Origin: Saccharina japonica
Lineage: Eukaryota > Sar > Phaeophyceae > Laminariales > Laminariaceae
Assembly: GCA_008828725.1 (NCBI GenBank)
Contig: MEHQ01000572.1
Coordinates: 127,647-191,646, forward strand
Length of the DNA: 64,000 nucleotides
Reading direction: 5' to 3'
A program made the position numbers and the translations under genes. Position 1 is the stretch's first letter. Each line of letters opens with the position of its first letter. The notes below the pieces were generated by a model. The model had not been told where the DNA came from, did no database searches, and saw only the letters and a list, made by a program, of their open reading frames with translations. Shown here in pieces: positions 20,662-31,800 of this stretch.

Positions 20662-21533
20662 TTCTGTTGCACCAGTCATCGACACTGCATTCGTTGCGTT
20701 TTGTGACCAGCTCTTGTTATCGCGCCCGCTTGCTCGTCACATTGTAGCATTTACTCTTCGGCAATACCGCTACAGCTAACTGTCGAGAGTACACCACATT
20801 GCTACCACAAGCGCACGGAGCACACGTTCCACGGCCTCGCAAGAAGGGAGCATTTCTCGACTGCAGCCGTATAGTTCACGCGAAATCCAGCAGGTAATGA
20901 GCCTCGATTTTCGTGTGCAATGGACACGGAGAGGGACAGTAATAGGTAACTTTGTGTACGATAGGCGGCGCAAGTATTTTCGAAGGTTAGAAGATCCTCC
21001 ATGGCGGCTGGAGCACAAGCCGCTAACATATAGAAACGGTAGGTCAATGTTGATGTACTGTAATTAGTTGCCGAAAATATCAAGTGCGAGTTTCGACACT
21101 GCACAGACCAAGGTGAAGGAGCAGCTGTTGTTCGATGACACCAATAGTATATTTGACGTTGTCGCCTCCATCAAGGGGTCGTGTTGATGTTGGGGTACGT
21201 TGCTACATCAGCAGTAGCCGGAAGTCTACCGAGTCTCCGGTCGGAGTGCGTTACAGCAGGCAATCGCAATACGCAGCCGATCTATTAATAGTCAAACAAT
21301 GCTCACTGCTAACATGAAGTACCATTAATACTATAGAGCAACAGTATACGCGTACTTGGTACGTAAGCATGGCAGATGGCGTAACACAAGCTACGTATTA
21401 TTATCTACAGTAGCACTTTGGTATAGTCGTCAATATGCGACGTCATCATTTCACAATTTCACAAGAAAGCACTGTTGGGCGTCGGTCGTTGGGCGTTGCG
21501 GCAGTAGCCATAGCGCAGATTACGCAGCTGATC
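20662..21533 (+). repeat. 872-bp inverted repeat, left arm
   Basis: Reverse complement of 22410-23281, with no difference seen wherever I compared. Divergence begins immediately outside (after TTCTGTTGCACC on one side, CAGCTGATC on the other). The arms contain no gene I recognise; ORFs in one are mirrored in the other. Confidence 0.88.
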
Positions 21534-22078
21534 GAGAGGCGGTCGGAGGCGGGAGATAACCGCAGACCTAAGGATGTGCATATGTGATAAGCGAACTAAC
21601 ATATATATGTTTATATACATACAAGGCGCTTCGCTCCGCGGGCAGCTTCCGCTCGCGTTGCTCTCTCACGATGAATAGAGCAACAAACTGTGAATGAAGC
21701 GGAGAGAGGTCGACAATTACTGTAGGTGAAAACTGACGACATACAAATGTCCAGAGCATCATGCTCCAGGAGTACAGCCCGGACGCCGCAGACGTGTATC
21801 ACTACCGGTATTATACGCAGTATGTATGTATGTACAAGGGCTTCGCTCCGCGGGCAGCTGACGCCGCCCGCTACGCTCGTGCAAGGAAAGGGGCAGAAGA
21901 GGCTGATGATGTAGTGCAAGCACCGACTTGAAAATGCCAAGAGGTTCATGGTGCAGCGAAGAAACGGCGAACTTGACATTCATGCAAAACATGCTCGGGA
22001 TGCACACATTATAATCTCCATGCTCCAGGACAACAAAGCTGTATGTTCGAAAGAGAAAGCACAGCAACACGGCTCACA
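21534..22078. repeat. Palindrome spacer with GC-hairpin repeats
   Basis: Contains two GC-rich REP-like hairpin motifs (21625-21665, 21838-21890) and the dispersed repeat shared with 4560-4965. No gene. Confidence 0.6.
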
Positions 22079-22409
22079 GGTGTTTGCATGTGGCACTGCT
22101 TGCTGTGGTGTGTGTGTTTTAGTGCAGATGATCGGCTCCGGCCACTACTGTTAGACGGGCTCGTGCGCTTGGCTCTCAGAATCATTTTACGAGTGAGTAT
22201 GATGTTGAAACCAATAGCACTCACTTTGGACCCAAACAAAGAGAAGAAGAAAGGAAAATATAGTCCGGAGTTTATAACGTTGAGCTGTGAACGAGGTGGT
22301 CGCAACTATCCTCGACCAGTCTGGGCTCTGCGGCCGGCTGGATGTACCCTACGGGTCATTACACCGACCGATCAACAGCAGCGCCCCTTGATGGTTCCTC
22401 GTGGGGGTT
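22079..22409 (+). repeat. 330-bp block, second copy of a direct duplication
   Basis: Second copy of 19375-19704. It ends exactly where the right 872-bp arm begins. Confidence 0.85.
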
Positions 22410-23281
22410 GATCAGCTGCGTAATCTGCGCTATGGCTACTGCCGCAACGCCCAACGACCGACGCCCAACAGTGCTTTCTTGTGAAATTGTGAAATGATGA
22501 CGTCGCATATTGACGACTATACCAAAGTGCTACTGTAGATAATAATACGTAGCTTGTGTTACGCCATCTGCCATGCTTACGTACCAAGTACGCGTATACT
22601 GTTGCTCTATAGTATTAATGGTACTTCATGTTAGCAGTGAGCATTGTTTGACTATTAATAGATCGGCTGCGTATTGCGATTGCCTGCTGTAACGCACTCC
22701 GACCGGAGACTCGGTAGACTTCCGGCTACTGCTGATGTAGCAACGTACCCCAACATCAACACGACCCCTTGATGGAGGCGACAACGTCAAATATACTATT
22801 GGTGTCATCGAACAACAGCTGCTCCTTCACCTTGGTCTGTGCAGTGTCGAAACTCGCACTTGATATTTTCGGCAACTAATTACAGTACATCAACATTGAC
22901 CTACCGTTTCTATATGTTAGCGGCTTGTGCTCCAGCCGCCATGGAGGATCTTCTAACCTTCGAAAATACTTGCGCCGCCTATCGTACACAAAGTTACCTA
23001 TTACTGTCCCTCTCCGTGTCCATTGCACACGAAAATCGAGGCTCATTACCTGCTGGATTTCGCGTGAACTATACGGCTGCAGTCGAGAAATGCTCCCTTC
23101 TTGCGAGGCCGTGGAACGTGTGCTCCGTGCGCTTGTGGTAGCAATGTGGTGTACTCTCGACAGTTAGCTGTAGCGGTATTGCCGAAGAGTAAATGCTACA
23201 ATGTGACGAGCAAGCGGGCGCGATAACAAGAGCTGGTCACAAAACGCAACGAATGCAGTGTCGATGACTGGTGCAACAGAA
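22410..23281 (-). repeat. 872-bp inverted repeat, right arm
   Basis: Reverse complement of 20662-21533, equal in length. The 876-bp spacer between the arms is non-palindromic. Confidence 0.88.
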
Positions 23282-24550
23282 GAGGGGTCAATTCTAGGTC
23301 CTTCTTTTTCTGCCGTTCGGAGCCACTCGGCCAAGAGACTATGGTACCCTATTTATTCGCGGTCTTTAAGCTTGCTATTTGTTTCGCGATGTGGGTTGTT
23401 TTTTTACTCTATGCCGACCCCAACATTCTACCTCCAATTTTGAGTGAGGTGCAGGGCTATCGCCCCAGTGACGTAGCCTCGATAGAAAAAAACAGGGAAA
23501 GCCCCCCTACCGCAGCGACGGTCCGATGGAACTATCCTGGTACAGACGGGCAGACAGAGTACAGACGACCAAGCGGTAACAACGGTCGAGACACAGCAAG
23601 AAGACACACCACACGCACGGGCGTGTGGCGTAGCGGCGGTGTGTCGCGCTGAAGCTTTAATTCGAAGAAGTCCAAAAAACATCCACAGAAGAAGAAGGTG
23701 GGTGATATCGTACACGGATTTGTGATCAGGAAACTGTAAAGCAGAGCCAACGACATGGGGTGCTCTGCTGTTCCCTAGGTGTTGCCATAATACGTGGGTG
23801 TATGGCGATCGGGGTGGTGGTGGTGGGCGGTGTTGACCCCGAGTTGCCCCGGCCGAATGAACACATCGCAAGAGCAGGAAACCAGTGTGAACTATATCAC
23901 GGTGAGGCACACAGCGTGCAGCAGCAGCAGCAGCGAGAAGGAGGGCACGCCATGGCAGATGGTTTGCGTCACACCAAGCTATCTCACCAAGGCACGGCCG
24001 ACAATGTAGCCAAACCATGTCAATGTTAGCATCAGTTTACACTGGTAAACTTTGTAACCGTATTACGCGCAAATAAACACACTCCGGGGCTATTTCTCCA
24101 GGGTGCTGGTATTTTGTCTGTGAAGCGGGGCGACCCACCGTACGATCGTTCGGTCCATCGTCGAACGAACGGACACGTTTTTAACAACTTTTCCCAAATG
24201 CTACCAGGTATCGGCACCTGATACCAGGCATTTAGAAAAATCGACACGATTCTCGTTGTGGTCTTAAGAACCCCGTTAACCGTTAACCCCATTTCCTACT
24301 GCAAAACGTATACTGTTCCATTTCCAAGCGTTTCGTCCCCGAAATGCGGGTGCACCTTCAAAAGGGTTAAGACACTCGTAGCGCTTAGAAAAGAAAAAAT
24401 GGCGATAATACATTTTCTTGCAAGGAACCATTCCACCAATAGCGCTGAAGGTACCGGCACCCCCCCCTGACGTGCACATCCGCGATACCTCAAATAAAAC
24501 GCCTATGATACAGAAAAACGCGTATTATGTAACTGCTGACGACGCTGAAC
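23282..24550. other. No gene recognised
   Basis: Several mid-length ORFs on both strands (longest 23428-24018, minus) are Arg/Pro/Ala-rich and match nothing I know. No convincing exon. Confidence 0.35.
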
Positions 24551-24555
24551 AGCGC

Positions 24556-24635
24556 ATCACACACATGTTTGCACGGGTATATATAGTAGCAACGGATCAC
24601 ACACATGTTGGCACGGGTATATATAGTAGCAACGG
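24556..24635 (+). repeat. 40-bp tandem duplication
   Basis: ATCACACACATGTTTGCACG followed by GGTATATATAGTAGCAACGG occurs twice, differing at one base (TTTG/TTGG). Confidence 0.8.
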
Positions 24636-24884
24636 CCTATCTGTATACAGCGCGTAGCCTAGACCCGGTCCTCGCTACCGCGCCCCGCTTGGTCTTGAGC
24701 GCCTACCTGGCTATACTGTATATATAGCCGACACCCCCTCATCGCTCTCTCGCAAACACGCGCGGCTTGCTGCACCTTGAGCAATATGACCTAAACTTTT
24801 TTCGATCAACTGCTGTCGCACCCCGTGTGGCCTGGTGCACCTATAGTTGCTACCGTAGATACCGTACAAGTACCACCCAGGTGA

Positions 24885-25165
24885 TAAGATAAGATAACAC
24901 ACCCGGGTGATAATATAACACACCGGTTGATAAGATAACACACCCGGGTGATAAGATAACACACCCGGGTTATAAGATAACACACCCGTGTGATAAGATA
25001 ACACACTCGGGTAATAAGATAACACACCCGGTGATAAGATAACACACCGGGTGATAAGATAACACACCCGGGTGATAAGATAACACACCCGGGTGGTAAG
25101 ATAACATACCCGGGTGATAAGATAACACACCCGGGTGATAAGATAACACACCGGGTGATAAAATA
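24885..25165. repeat. Minisatellite ACACCCGGGTGATAAGATA, about 15 units
   Basis: Units of 17-19 nt, each with the palindrome CACCCGGGTG. After a 200-bp interval (GGACGAAATTCCAAGCTGATT...) the same unit appears in reverse orientation at 25372-25500. Lies 0.4-0.7 kb past the BBS1 stop codon. Confidence 0.85.
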
Positions 25166-25371
25166 GCACCCACCCCCGGACGAAATTCCAAGCTGATTAG
25201 TTTGCTCGACAGCGGTGAGAGCACAAACACTAGTGAGCGGTGGCGTTTATGGAAAGGTTTCGATGAGAGATATTTCCGAAGCCACCATGCTGGTTGTTGC
25301 GTGTGCCCCTCCCCCCCCCCCGCTTGTTTTATTCGAAAACCCGCTCGGAAAGTTCGTCCCAGGGGGGGGGG

Positions 25372-25500
25372 GTGTTATCTTGTCACCGCAGGGTGCTATA
25401 TTATCACCCGGTGTGTTATCTTATCACTCGGTGTGCTATATTATCACCCGGTGTGTTATCTTATCACCGGGGGGTGTTATATTATCACCCGGGTGATACG
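25372..25500. repeat. Inverted counterpart of the CACCCGGGTG minisatellite
   Basis: Units TTATCACCCGGTGTGTTATC in the opposite orientation to 24885-25165, about seven copies. A related short block, with a similar interior, lies at 33725-33960. Confidence 0.8.
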
Positions 25501-25567
25501 GTATTTACATACTGACTGTATGGCTAAACCCTCCCATAACCGCTCTTTCACCCCCGCGTCTTCCTTG

Positions 25568-25720
25568 TCACCAGTCTACGAGCTCGCTGAGAGGCATGGT
25601 CACCATGGCGGAGACCAGAGGTGCCGGCCCCGAAGGGCCGAGCACGAGTATTCTCACGGGGCCTGCCGCCCCTCCTTCGTCGATGGATGTGATGGAAACC
25701 ACGTGGCGAGATACCACCCC
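25568..25720 (-). CDS. BBS1: BBS1 last exon (residues 536-585 and stop)
   Basis: 153 nt encoding GVVSRHVVSITSIDEG, PVRILVLGPSGPAPLVSAMV, TMPLSELVDW and TGA. Acceptor CATCCCAG|GGGGTG sits only about 20 nt from the edge of a long CCTG repeat, which forms part of its pyrimidine-rich region. Confidence 0.94.
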   Translation of the reverse strand, partial: GVVSRHVVSITSIDEGGAAGPVRILVLGPSGPAPLVSAMVTMPLSELVDW

Positions 25721-25816
25721 CTGGGATGGGAAAGCGGCGCAGGCAGGCAGGCAGGCAAGCAGGCAGGCAGGCAGGCAAGCAGGCAAGCAGGCAGGCAGGC
25801 AGGCAGGCAGGCAGGT

Positions 25817-25847
<31 letters not shown>

Positions 25848-28800
25848 TAGGCAGGCAGGCGGGCAAGCAGGCAGGCAGGCAGGCAGGCAGACAGGCAGGC
25901 AGGTGCAGCGCTAAGTTTCATCGAGGTACGATTTGTTGCTTCACTTCAAGGCTGTGAATCTTCTAAAATAGAACACGGTACTGCTTCAGTACTTACCACT
26001 TTGTCCTAAAATGTAAAGAACGTTTGTATATTAATGTTTAATCCAAAATCACCTTATATTTTGGAACAGGGTGGTATGATATAAATACGCACCCTGGAAC
26101 CACGCGACACAAACACACGTGCCCTGGAACTACGCAACACAAAGTATCGTTTGTTTCGTAGGGGGATTAGGTGGGGTTTCCGAGAAAAATGGCGGTATTC
26201 CGTGGTGCGAGGGTTGCTCTGGAAGCCGATTCCGGGTGCGTGGCTGCTGCGGCGGCCGCCGCCAAAGCAAACGTTGGTACCTGTTTTGTCTCAAAAAACG
26301 TCTACACAAAAAGTTCAGGCAGTGGTGTTTTGAAGTTTTAGGTGTACGTGCCGTCGTTGATGTTGCGCTGCCTTAAAGAGCCCTACCAAGGACGAACTGT
26401 AGAGACAGTTGAGCTCAGCTCTTGCTGCTCGCCCCTATGACGACTTAAGCGGGTCTGACGCGACAAGTGTGCCACCTTTTTGGATATATGTATTTATCAT
26501 CCGCTCGGTCAACCCCCCCCCCGCCCCCCCGGCTGTCTCTGGAAGTGGTCACACCAAAAATCAAGTCAAATTCATTGGAGGCTGCCGGCCATATGCAAGT
26601 CCGCCTCGCAAGCGGTTCTTAGTAGGATGCAGCTCACCCTTCATGCGACTCGCCCAATACCTCACGGTGCTTCGCGCTTGGTGCAAGCAAGCAATGTCTG
26701 CCTGGTTGGTGAGAACCCAACGTGCTCCGTCCCATCATTGTAGGGATGCGAGGGTCTATGGTCATACGACTACGGCCATGCACGACATGAGTACACCCCT
26801 CCCCCCCGCGCCCGCGCCACCTTACGATAGTAAAACTCTTCTCGTTAGGATGATCGCGACAATTTGTGCAACTACAAAACACGTTGTTATCGAGCCAAAC
26901 AAGACACCCGGTCGTAGCCACTCACTAGTTGAAGCCCAAAATACATCATTTTTTTCCCCTAGGGTTACCGTCGATGTTTCCAGGTGCGTACGCTATGGAG
27001 CTAACTACACCTTTACCTTTGCGACATACAGTTGTGTTCCTGTGTTTCTGAGTACAGGTGGTGCTACTAGATACCGTCGGGGCTACGTATCTCGTGTTTC
27101 ATTCATGCCAGGTCTTTACGAGAGTCGGAGCAGGGTCTTAAAACATTATTTTGGAATTTAGTTTGGGGGTTTTTTCTCTCTTGTTTGCTACGCATAAAAC
27201 GTACTGGTAGACCATATATATATGTATGTGTGTGTTGCCCTTGCATAGGCTTGAGGGGTCTCTGAATACCAAACGCCCACACACAAGCACAGGAACGACA
27301 CTGATCCCCCCTCACACTGCGTACCGTCCACCCCCCCCCCCCCCCCCTGGTCATTGAAAACCCGACATGCTCCGTCCCGGCATTGTAGGGATGCGAGGGT
27401 CTATGGTCATACGACTACGGCCATGCATGAAAATGAAGCACACGCACACCCGCGAGGTCTCTCAGCTTACCGGGAGCAGAGTAGACAGGACGAATTGCCC
27501 CTTGTCCATGGCGTAGATATCTCGATCGTACGAGAACGCAACGGGGAGATTCGTCAGAGCGCGTTCCCCCTGATTCTGAAGCTCTAGCTTTATCTTGAAC
27601 TTGGGACCCTTCCGAAGGAGAGGAGAGGCGTGGGGGGGGTGGGGGGGGGGGGTTCCATTGGTTAGCGCTGTTCCCAACCACTACATAGCATCAAATAAAT
27701 GGTGCCACTCTTGTACCGAAATATAAGCACCTTTTATACATTAGTATTAAATTAAAAAGGTGATTATATTTCGGGACAGAGTGGTATACTCTACTGCTTT
27801 CCCCCCCCCAAAAAAAACTAGTTATCACGGATGGAGGAGCGACCCCAACACAGTACATTTCGACCCGACGCCTCTACTTTTAACTACCAGTATACCGCCA
27901 CTCTGTAAAAACGACATACGAAGGAACCGCTTTGGTTCGATATCAACGTAACAAACGGTCCTCGTATTTCCGAGACAGAGCACATAGTGTATAGTTATAG
28001 AGAGTTGCCTTGGCCCTTGTGATTGTGTTGCGGCCGCTTATCTTAGTTTTACTTTTTGTTTTTTCGTTGTCGATTGTGGGGTGCTACGGCCTACGACAGG
28101 TATTGAGGCACAGAGCTCCTCAAGCGAGTACGCGTAGCTTCAGAAAAGAACACCATAGGTGCCACGCCGACCATGGCAGACTTGCGCGACGATAGAGGTA
28201 GCGATTTTTGCCTGAAATATTTTTTTTCTGGATGGTCGGGACCCCTTCCTTGACCCCAAACGGTCGGTCTTTTCATGAACTATTTTTCCCATCGTTTTAC
28301 TTGAAAAGGCCGTGAGATTTATTTGTTCATCTCAGGGAAAACATTTTTTTCCCCCCCTCCAAAATCAGTTTTTAACTTACTAACAGTATAGAGCTCCTCG
28401 AGTGCGGAGCTTCAGAAAATATTACTGTCTATAGGTCCCACGCCGATCATACCTAGCGCACCAGTACGAAACAATGTTTTCTCTCGCTGCCTAGACCGGA
28501 GCGGTCATTCTGGCCGGAGACGCTCGATCAAAAGGGTCAGCACACACTAAACCCGAGAACGTGGACGTTGTCACAATCTCCCTAGGACCCATGGCAAACG
28601 CCTATTTCGAGAGACCATAGTAAATAGGTAGTAAATAGGACCCTGCGGTACACACTAAAACCTATACATTTCCCTATTTTATACTAACGATATTTGGTCC
28701 TATTTACTATGGCCCCCCGGAATAAACGACGCAACTCTTTGTGTACGAAACGAACCGCAAGCGACAGCCTCGCACCGCGCTCTCGCCCCCCCCCCAAAAA

Positions 28801-31800
28801 AAAACCCCACCAGCCTCAATAGTCTCACCAATCCTTGACACTGCGCGTGCAGCCGGAGCGATGCCGCGCTCCCCACCGCGCTCACCCCCTGTTTTCCGTC
28901 GGTAATCGTGCCGACGTAGGCTCGCGCGGCGGTAAGCCTGAGACGGCAAAGGTCCTTCTGGAACGCTCGATGGATTTCACCCGCCTGCAACTTTTCCCGC
29001 TGAGTCTGTTCCACGTACAGCTTTGTCTTTTTGGGGATCTAGTTTGTTTTTTACGTCGTGGGTAAGAGACGGACATGGGGGAGGGAGGGGGGGGGGGCGA
29101 TATTGGAGGAGCAGCGGGAGGGGTTTCCACATACAAGTCAATTCAGAGGCGTTACGTAGCTGCACCAATACTGGTTGCATTATCACCTCACCGGGGTAGT
29201 TGGGTGGGTGGGTGGGCGAGCCGGGTGGCGAGTGGTGGGTGGGTGGGTGGGTGGGTGGGTAGGTGGACAGGTGGGTGGGCGCGGGAAGGAAATGCCGTGT
29301 GTGGGTCCTTCGCCAACAACAGTAGGGATACGAGTGTCAATGCATGATTCGATAAACAATGCGTTACCCTCCACGCCGGAGCGGTTTCGCATGGCCACTC
29401 GATTCGATTGGGAGGCAGACGTCGCGAGGCATGACCCACGAGAGCGGCTGTGGTTGGATTTTTTAGTCAAGTTATTGTGCCGAATAAAGAGTCGGTGGGG
29501 TAACCGTGCGTGCGGTGCCCCCGGCTTGTGGCGCGGCTTCGTCTCGGGAGCAATACACGCCTTAGTTGAACCTACGCCAAATGTTGTAACTTGACTGCGT
29601 GCAAGAGCAACGCATGCGTACATCAGCGGTGACTAGCATGCATTACAGTGGTAGAGAGGAACGGAACATATGGCAGAGCCAGGAACGGAGTATATAGCGG
29701 ACAAGCAGGGTCAGCCTGGTCGGGTTCATTCTAACAAAAATCTGCCCCGCCAAAAGTGCCTGTCCAATCCGATGCCTTACTCTCGTCTCACCTACATGAT
29801 ATATCACACAGTGTTCTTACGTCAAACGTCATGGGCGGGAAATACCAACCCGCGGAACAACCTCATATATTGGTAGTAGTGTTCGATTTCATGTCGACGC
29901 TCACGCAGTATAACCAATGATCTACGTCAACGACGGTGTCCAGCCGACATCCAAACAATACACAAAAAAACGCCTGCCAGCAACAACAACAACGGCACAG
30001 CGGAACCAACCCATTGTGCGCATATCATGCACGCAAAAGGAATCACACCTTCAGCGGGATGTCTTGCTCGGGGGGACGGCCCACTGCCATCCCCGGCTCT
30101 CCCTTCAGCTTCGCCAGCGTTGCCTTTCGATGAAGCATGTATATCGATAATTTTCCTGGGGGGCGAGGACGGGAGGGCCGGCCCTGGTGTAAGTCTGAAA
30201 GCTTTTTTTTCCATGACTGGGATGAGCGAGTATCTCCGATCAACTTGCACCACTCCGATGTCAATGGTTGTGCTCGCGAAACTCAGAGTGCTACGTAGGG
30301 CGGAATGCCCTCATCTTGAATCCCGAAAATGTGCACAACTCCAGCCGAAAATATAATCCCCGTTTGATATTCATACAAGAGATCAAATGTTTCTTATATT
30401 CACGGTCAGAATGGTACCTGGTTGGGAACCGCCTCCGGGACGTTGATGCGAGCTACCGACTTGTCCCTACGCCCTACGCGAGATGTTTTCCGCTCGAAAT
30501 AGTCGTGACGTCTACAACGCGATACCTGTCCCCTCGAAACAGTCAGTCATGCATGTTTGGGAAACCCCTTTAGACCACAGCCCGCCGATTCGGTGTACGC
30601 CCTTTCTAACGCTAACTTCCTTCGTGGAATGGAATGTGCCAATCGGGGGCCAACAAGTGGGAATCGTACGCTTAGGAGGTAACAGCGAGGTGGACCAAAA
30701 TTCCCTTATCTGATTCGACGCGGGGAAAACTTTCGCCATCCGGCGGCAGATCGTCGATTCCCACTGCATGATCTAAAAATCATTTAGGGCAGATATATTA
30801 CCCTGATCTGTATGATCTGTGTGATCTGTATGATCTGTGTGACCTGTGTGATATGTATGATTTGTATGACCTGTATAATCTGAATGATCTGTATGATATG
30901 TGTGATCTGTATGATCTGTGTGATCTGTATGATTTGTGTGGTCTGTATGATCTGTACGATATGTATGATATGTATGATTTGTATGACCTGTATGATCTGT
31001 ATGATCTGTATGATCTGTATGATCTGTATGATCTAGCTCGTGTTGCCGGGTGGGCGCCATGTAATCTGCATGATCTATAATAGGACAAGTTTCCTGGGTT
31101 GGATCTTTGCTATACAGATCCTTCACAGCACCACCTCAGAACGGCAGGTTAGGGTCTACGTAGGTTATCTAGACCGTGATTTTGGCCAACGTATGGCATT
31201 TTTCGAAAGGCTATACTTTGTATAACCTATGCACGATGGACAAGTTTCGCATCGAGGCGTCCAGCCGGTGGCAGAAAATGAAACGCATCGTGTAGTGCCT
31301 TGTTTTCGTGAGCCCCATGTCCGAGCCCCAGGCGAGATGGTTTCAGGCCATAGCATTTAGCCGCCCCAACAGGGAGAGGCAAGAAAGAGGAGTGACCTCG
31401 GGGGGCATCACGGCACCCACCAACACACCAGCCTGAGAAAGACGAAAAGCGGCGGAATAACCTATAAATATGCCATTAATCCCGAAACGACACGAAACTG
31501 TCACGTTGTGAAGAGGCCAAAACCAACAACAGGCCTGGTTTTACACGGCGCCAAAATATAGGGGACCCTCTTTTCGAGCTGGCCGAAGCCGGATGGATTC
31601 CCTTGGGCTTGAAAATAAAAGGTGTCACGACCGCCGACCGACCTTCTGCCATAAAAATTCTGAAACAAATCTTGGAACCTTCTTTTTCACCAACGCACAC
31701 AAGTTGACGACAGTTACAAATATCCTGCTGCGCAAGTTCCCTAGCAACAGTTATTGCTATCATCTTGAAACCGCTGTCAAGCTACTCGAAACACCGTCAA

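Noticed and set aside
20662..23281. Composite transposon with 872-bp terminal inverted repeats
   Set aside because: No transposase in the 876-bp spacer, no target duplication, and the spacer contains pieces of other repeats. A rearrangement or artefact fits better.
24885..25165. CRISPR array
   Set aside because: Units are directly adjacent with no unique spacers, and the genome is eukaryotic. It is a minisatellite.
25202..25957. 251-codon plus-strand ORF
   Set aside because: Antisense of the last BBS1 exon plus the GGCA repeat.
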